Shown here: positions 14,572 through 17,500 of the stretch, one piece after another
How the letters are laid out: each line of letters opens with the position of its first letter
Numbering within the stretch: the first letter of the stretch is position 1
Assembly: GCA_905221605.1 (NCBI GenBank)
Contig: CAJNDS010002146.1
Span: forward strand, 663,406 to 680,905
Length of the DNA: 17,500 nucleotides
Direction: 5' to 3'
From: Symbiodinium natans
Lineage: Eukaryota > Sar > Dinophyceae > Suessiales > Symbiodiniaceae
The notes under the pieces: generated by a model
What the model was told of the DNA's origin: nothing
Databases searched by the model: none
Seen by the model: the letters and a program-made list of their open reading frames with translations, nothing else
Translations under genes and position numbers: made by a program

Positions 14572-15110
14572 TCGCAGGGCTCTCAAGATACATTGTGACA
14601 CTCACCTGCACATGCTTGGCACACTCCGGCTTGCTCAACTTCTGCCTTTTCGTCATAAAAGGCCCCATATGGTTCAAACTACATTCGGTAAGCTTTCAAT
14701 TCCTAAAGCCTAGATAATCTATGTTACGCGTTGGAAGATGGGTTTAGGGTTTAGGGCTTAGGGTTGCTGGTACAACAGACTCTGCACCTCCTGGCCGCTC
14801 ACACAGCTTCTACCCGCACTGGGTCTTGCTGGTGCTGGTGCGACTTGACAGCTATGGTCCGGACGATTGCTTAGCGTTTGGAGCCTTACGGTTAGGGTTC
14901 AGGGTTTAGGGGGTTTAGGGGATGTAGAAACGGTTCAGGGTGCTGAGTGCTGAGCGGACATGAACGGTGACGCCAGCCAGTGAGGAGGCATTTGGGATAA
15001 GCCGCTCGAGCAAGTCCGACTAGATATGTGGCAAGGCTGTAGCCTTGTAACCCGTTTGTTCACAGCCGTCATAACCCATGTCATGGCCACGAAGTGAAGA
15101 GTGTAGCCCC
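14572..15110. other. Unique spacer with minor telomeric remnants
   Basis: About 540 bp, non-repetitive apart from the two short telomeric remnants at 14741-14764 and 14891-14920. A 73-codon minus frame (14935-15156) starts in the adjacent homopolymer and is not credible. No RNA gene was recognised. Confidence 0.45.
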
Positions 15111-15111
15111 T

Positions 15112-15148
15112 CCCCCCCCCCCCAAAAAAAAAAAAAAAAACAAAAAAC
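15112..15148. repeat. Poly-C then poly-A tract
   Basis: Twelve C followed by 17 A, then CAAAAAACAAAG. A pure A-run with no obvious retrocopy body next to it. Confidence 0.95.
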
Positions 15149-15246
15149 AAAGACAAGAACCAGAGGTAGTCATTGGTGACTGAGATGTAAACTAAAACCC
15201 CGCCCTCTCCCCACCAAGCTCTAAAAGGAGGGCTCTAGTCTAAGTC

Positions 15247-15357
15247 TTAGTAGCCCAGTAACCATATCACAATAAGGGCACCCTTTTTTTGTTTGGTTAC
15301 TTTATAAGGAAACCCAGAACCAAAAAACAAAAGGTAAAGGGTACCACTGGGCTACCA
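15247..15357. mobile_element. Inverted-repeat element (MITE-like), about 110 bp
   Basis: The outer arms share GTAGCCCAGT (15250-15259) and ACTGGGCTAC (15346-15355), and the neighbouring bases also pair. Further in, CACCCTTTTTTTGTTTGGTT pairs with AACCAAAAAACAAAAGG, then TAAAGGGT. Nearly the whole element folds back on itself. It is non-coding and no target duplication was resolved. Confidence 0.65.
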
Positions 15358-15524
15358 AGAAGTTGGAATTAGGGCTTAGGGTTTACGTTAATGGATGTAA
15401 ACAAAACTCGGCTTTCGGCCTTCGACTGTAGCAGCTAGGATAGCTAGACTAGGGAGGGGGTGACCCCCCCTAACACTGTAGTTTCAGTTGCGCCGTCAGC
15501 ACTTTGCCACGGACCAGACGGCTA

Positions 15525-15600
15525 CAGGCGGAACCCGGGCCGGCGCTGTACAGGTAAAATCGACCCATCGCACGCCTGAGCCGGCGAGGGTTTAGAGCTT
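15525..15600 (+). repeat. Tail fragment of a third duplicon copy
   Basis: GAACCCGGGCCGGCGCTGTA, then CAGGTAAAATCGACCCATCGC, matches the duplicon segment at 2430-2490 (GAACCCGGCCAGCGCTGTAC, then ATAGTGACTCATCGC) and, less well, 16570-16620. It lies just upstream of duplicon copy 2, as expected if duplicons sit in tandem. Confidence 0.75.
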
Positions 15601-15878
15601 ATAAGGGTTCCAGGGTCAAGGACTCAGGGGGTGCAGGTAAACCCCAACCCCTCAAGCCCATAGACCCTAAACAGCTTGACATTCCCCGCCGACCTTCAGG
15701 CAGTTGGTCGACTTAGGTCCAACAATGGAGGTCGAAAGCCGAACTAGAACTGCGATTGAAATACTGGAGATACCCCGTCCCAGCCCCATACAGAGCGGGC
15801 GGAATGCCTGCGATTCACACGGTTGAAGTACCCCAAACCCTAAACGACAAAGCACAGTTGTCATTCAAGAGTCGGCGA

Positions 15879-15977
15879 CCCTAAACCCTAAACCCTAAAC
15901 CCTAAACCCTAAACCCTAAACCCTAAACCCTAAACCCTAAACCCTAAACCCTAAACCCTAAACCCTAAACCCTAAAC
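15879..15977 (-). repeat. Interstitial telomeric repeat, (CCCTAAA) x14, copy-2 specific
   Basis: Fourteen uninterrupted perfect heptamers between CAAGAGTCGGCGA and CGCGTGCGCGAAATGCAGG. The corresponding interval in copy 1 (CAAGAGTCAGGGTGC to GAATTGCAGG, about 1504-1570) holds a (GT)n-containing spacer and no heptamers. The absence of variants suggests a young array. Confidence 0.97.
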
Positions 15978-16483
15978 GCGTGCGCGAAATGCAGGCTGGT
16001 GGACGTGGGCCACCCTTTTGCACAAAAATCTTCTGAACCACGGGGAGATATGGGCCGAGATTCGCTGAATACTTGCCCGCCGCGCGGCTTTTGACACTGA
16101 GACACGCATCTTTTGCGCACAGTATCTTGAACTGGTGCAAGAGACTCTGCGTCTTGCAGCCTCTCACGCGGCTTCCATTTGCACTGAGACTTGATGGGGC
16201 ATCGGCAGCGGGGAAAGTTGAGGGGGCCTCTCGCACTGCCTTCTGCCTCTGTGTGCTCCAATCCTACATCCCTCCGCACCCAATATTCAAACCCCTCTTG
16301 CTCTCAAATGCAATATACTGCGATGTTTAATACAAGGCGGGTATGGGGGTATGGGGAGGCTAATATTGGTGGGTGAGGGGGGGGGTTGTAGGACAATTGC
16401 CACAAGCCCCTCCCAAAATGACACTAGTACCCCCGCCCCCCCATTCACGGGGGGATTGCAACGTAGACCGAAGACCGACGTAA

Positions 16484-16690
16484 ACCCTAAACCCTATGAC
16501 TTATGGCCCTATAAACCCTGTAACAGCTAAATTTTAAATCCAAAACCCCACGGCCAGGACGGCGTCAGCCTGAACCCGGCGCAATACAAAGTGACTCAGT
16601 CCAGACCTGAACAGTCGGGCGGCGGTTTTAGGGTTTCGGGGCGGCATGGGATCTAGGGTTTAAGGGCATAGACGAACGAGTCTAGGGTGT
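16484..16690. repeat. Short telomere-like remnants in duplicon copy 2
   Basis: TAAACCCTAAACCCTA (16482-16497) and degenerate G-strand pieces at 16625-16690. They occupy places where copy 1 has a full 9-unit array and a 150-bp degenerate block. Confidence 0.75.
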
Positions 16691-16732
16691 TGGGTGTACG
16701 GGCAGACAGGGCTTGGGTTGAATCAGGGGGCC

Positions 16733-16960
16733 TGTCGGGACTTTGTAGGATATTTTGGGCAAGCAGGTGTGGCAGGACATGAGCTGCATCTACAAGTTTA
16801 CATCCGTTTTGCAGGTAGCGACCATGTGCTACAGTTGTTTCCGAACGCATGTGCTTCATGAGAGGGTACAACTTGGAGCGATCTTCTTGTAGGTCTTTTT
16901 TGCACAAAGATGCGCCGAATTCTAGAAGGTCGGTCGAGGCAGTGGCCCTTGTCAAACAGA
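16733..16960 (-). pseudogene. Possible relic of a coding exon in the duplicon
   Basis: On the minus strand a frame stays open for about 80 codons with ordinary amino-acid composition (KLYPLMKHMR, then HGRYLQNGCK and LVDAAHVLPHLLA). The orthologous block in copy 1, read on the plus strand, keeps HGRYL and HLLA but has in-frame stops and frame changes. Where the two can be compared, several differences are at third positions (GTA/GTG, GAT/GAC, GCA/GCC, CTG/CTA). That pattern hints at past coding constraint, but it rests on very few codons. I recognise no protein family. The extension upstream through a poly-G tract (polyglycine) is not part of the claim. Confidence 0.25.
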
Positions 16961-16963
16961 CCG
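16733..16963 (-). repeat. Internal duplicon block, inverted relative to copy 1
   Basis: The reverse complement of 2735-2976. The left breakpoint is at GGGGGC (16727-16732) and the right at the long C-run starting at 16964. Confidence 0.85.

Positions 16964-17002
<39 letters not shown>
16964..17002. repeat. Poly-C run (39)
   Basis: An uninterrupted homopolymer of 39 C, the longest single-base run in the window. Its counterpart in copy 1 is 17 C. Confidence 0.95.
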
Positions 17003-17004
<2 letters not shown>

Positions 17005-17056
17005 ATTTCCGACCGACTTCCTGTGGGAGCGAACCCACAAAAATTGGGATCACGCA

Positions 17057-17175
17057 CCCTAACCCAAAGAGCCCAATACCCCTTAAATAAGGAATATACC
17101 TTACATCATACTAAGGATCTCGTTATAGTTTATAAAGGAATGTTCCTTATATAAGGGGCTTTGGGCTCTGGGAAT
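17057..17175. mobile_element. Inverted-repeat element with an empty paralogous site
   Basis: GAGCCCAATACCCCTTA (17070-17086) pairs with TAAGGGGCTTTGGGCTC (17152-17168), and the pairing continues inward (TAAGGAATATACC with the reverse complement of GGAATGTTCCTTA). In duplicon copy 1 the flanks are joined directly (GAACCCGCAAAAGTCTACGC, then TACCATAAAG, about 3035-3062). This segment is therefore an insertion of about 119 bp, with GC at both junctions. It is non-coding and the superfamily is unknown. Confidence 0.8.
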
Positions 17176-17261
17176 GCTACCAGAAAATTCTTTGCCTACA
17201 GTATGGACCAGGAGCTCTCTTGAGCCCATTACATCCGCAAGAATGGATCCATTCCGGGTCT

Positions 17262-17442
17262 GTGACCCTAAACCCTAGACTCTAAACCCTACTTAACTCC
17301 TAAACAAATAACCCGAATTCAAGCCGACACCCTGAACCCTAAACCCCAAACCCTACTTACTATGCAAGACAAAAGGGCTTCCAAGCATATCCTAAACCCT
17401 AATTAAGCCCTAAACCCTAAACCCTAAACCCTAAACCCTAAA
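17262..17442 (-). repeat. Telomeric repeats of duplicon copy 2, interrupted
   Basis: C-strand clusters at 17265-17292, 17330-17356 and 17389-17442. They correspond to 3121-3262 in copy 1, with different unit numbers and an additional unique stretch between clusters. Confidence 0.92.
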
Positions 17443-17500
17443 TGCTTAGTTCATGCCTAGAAGCTCGGGCCATCAGCTGATCTGCCGGACAAAATCCTTC

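Larger units (their letters stand above)
15678..17500 (+). repeat. Duplicon copy 2 (continues past the window)
   Basis: The homologue of 1320-3320. The start is near CCGCCGACCTTCAGGCAGTT, which pairs with ACCAACCCCTTCATGCAGTG in copy 1. It lacks the (GT)n tract, the 1745-1900 insertion and the 2338 array. It has its own 14-unit telomeric array, a 39-C run, an inverted internal block and a 119-bp inverted-repeat insertion. The window ends inside the homology. Confidence 0.9.

Noticed and set aside
15112-15148. Poly-A tail of a retrocopy or LINE/SINE
   Set aside because: No reverse transcriptase, SINE-like promoter boxes or flanking target duplication were seen beside the A-run.

Overview
This window is eukaryotic, repeat-dominated nuclear DNA. 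I could not identify a protein-coding, rRNA or tRNA gene with confidence. Its signature is the telomeric heptamer TTTAGGG/CCCTAAA, in more than thirty separate interstitial blocks on both strands, usually 150-900 bp apart. That telomere type is known from land plants and many green algae, and from alveolates (dinoflagellates, chromerids, and coccidia such as Eimeria and Toxoplasma). Eimeria is one known precedent for telomere-like heptamers scattered through chromosomes. Nothing here fixes the taxon, and the CAG repeats typical of Eimeria repeat-rich segments are absent. Subtelomeric or other gene-poor chromatin is the natural reading. Prokaryotic features (operons, CRISPR, IS elements) are absent.

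Layout. Positions 1-1030 hold unique-looking DNA with no convincing gene. Positions 1320-3320 hold copy 1 of an approximately 2-kb duplicon. Positions 3320-8720 alternate between telomeric blocks and unique spacers, with short inverted-repeat (MITE-like) elements, a (GT)n tract and a (GA)n tract. Positions 8720-10900 are a dense mosaic of a (CTA)n tract, three 'CGGTATTTACAG' repeats, a roughly 100-bp telomere-derived minisatellite, a 66-bp C-rich repeat, a second (CTA)n tract, a 68-bp repeat and a 47-bp repeat. Positions 10900-12120 return to alternating telomeric blocks. Positions 12120-15500 are the least repetitive part, interrupted by a long (GA)n tract and three inverted-repeat elements. 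Positions 15525-15600 carry a tail fragment of a third duplicon copy. Duplicon copy 2 runs from about 15678 to the window end and continues beyond it.

The most informative signal comes from comparing duplicon copies 1 and 2. They share perfect stretches of 45, 31 and 23 bp, which anchors the alignment. (a) Telomeric blocks occur at several positions in one copy while the equivalent position in the other has ordinary sequence, so the blocks were gained or lost after the duplication. (b) A central block of about 240 bp lies in opposite orientation in the two copies, with a G-run at one breakpoint and a long C-run at the other. (c) Copy 2 contains an inverted-repeat element of about 119 bp that copy 1 lacks, giving a natural filled/empty-site pair. 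Elsewhere, two telomeric blocks are flanked by perfect direct repeats (10 and 16 bp), two sit between inverted repeats, and one forms a head-to-head TTTAGGG/CCCTAAA junction. A second MITE-like family has CTTGGAGG termini and TA flanks; next to one copy lies a site that matches the filled locus with the element precisely removed.

There is no gene network to describe. The window records telomeric-repeat insertion, small non-autonomous elements and duplicon rearrangement. All alignments were made by eye, and boundaries are accurate to a few bases at best.
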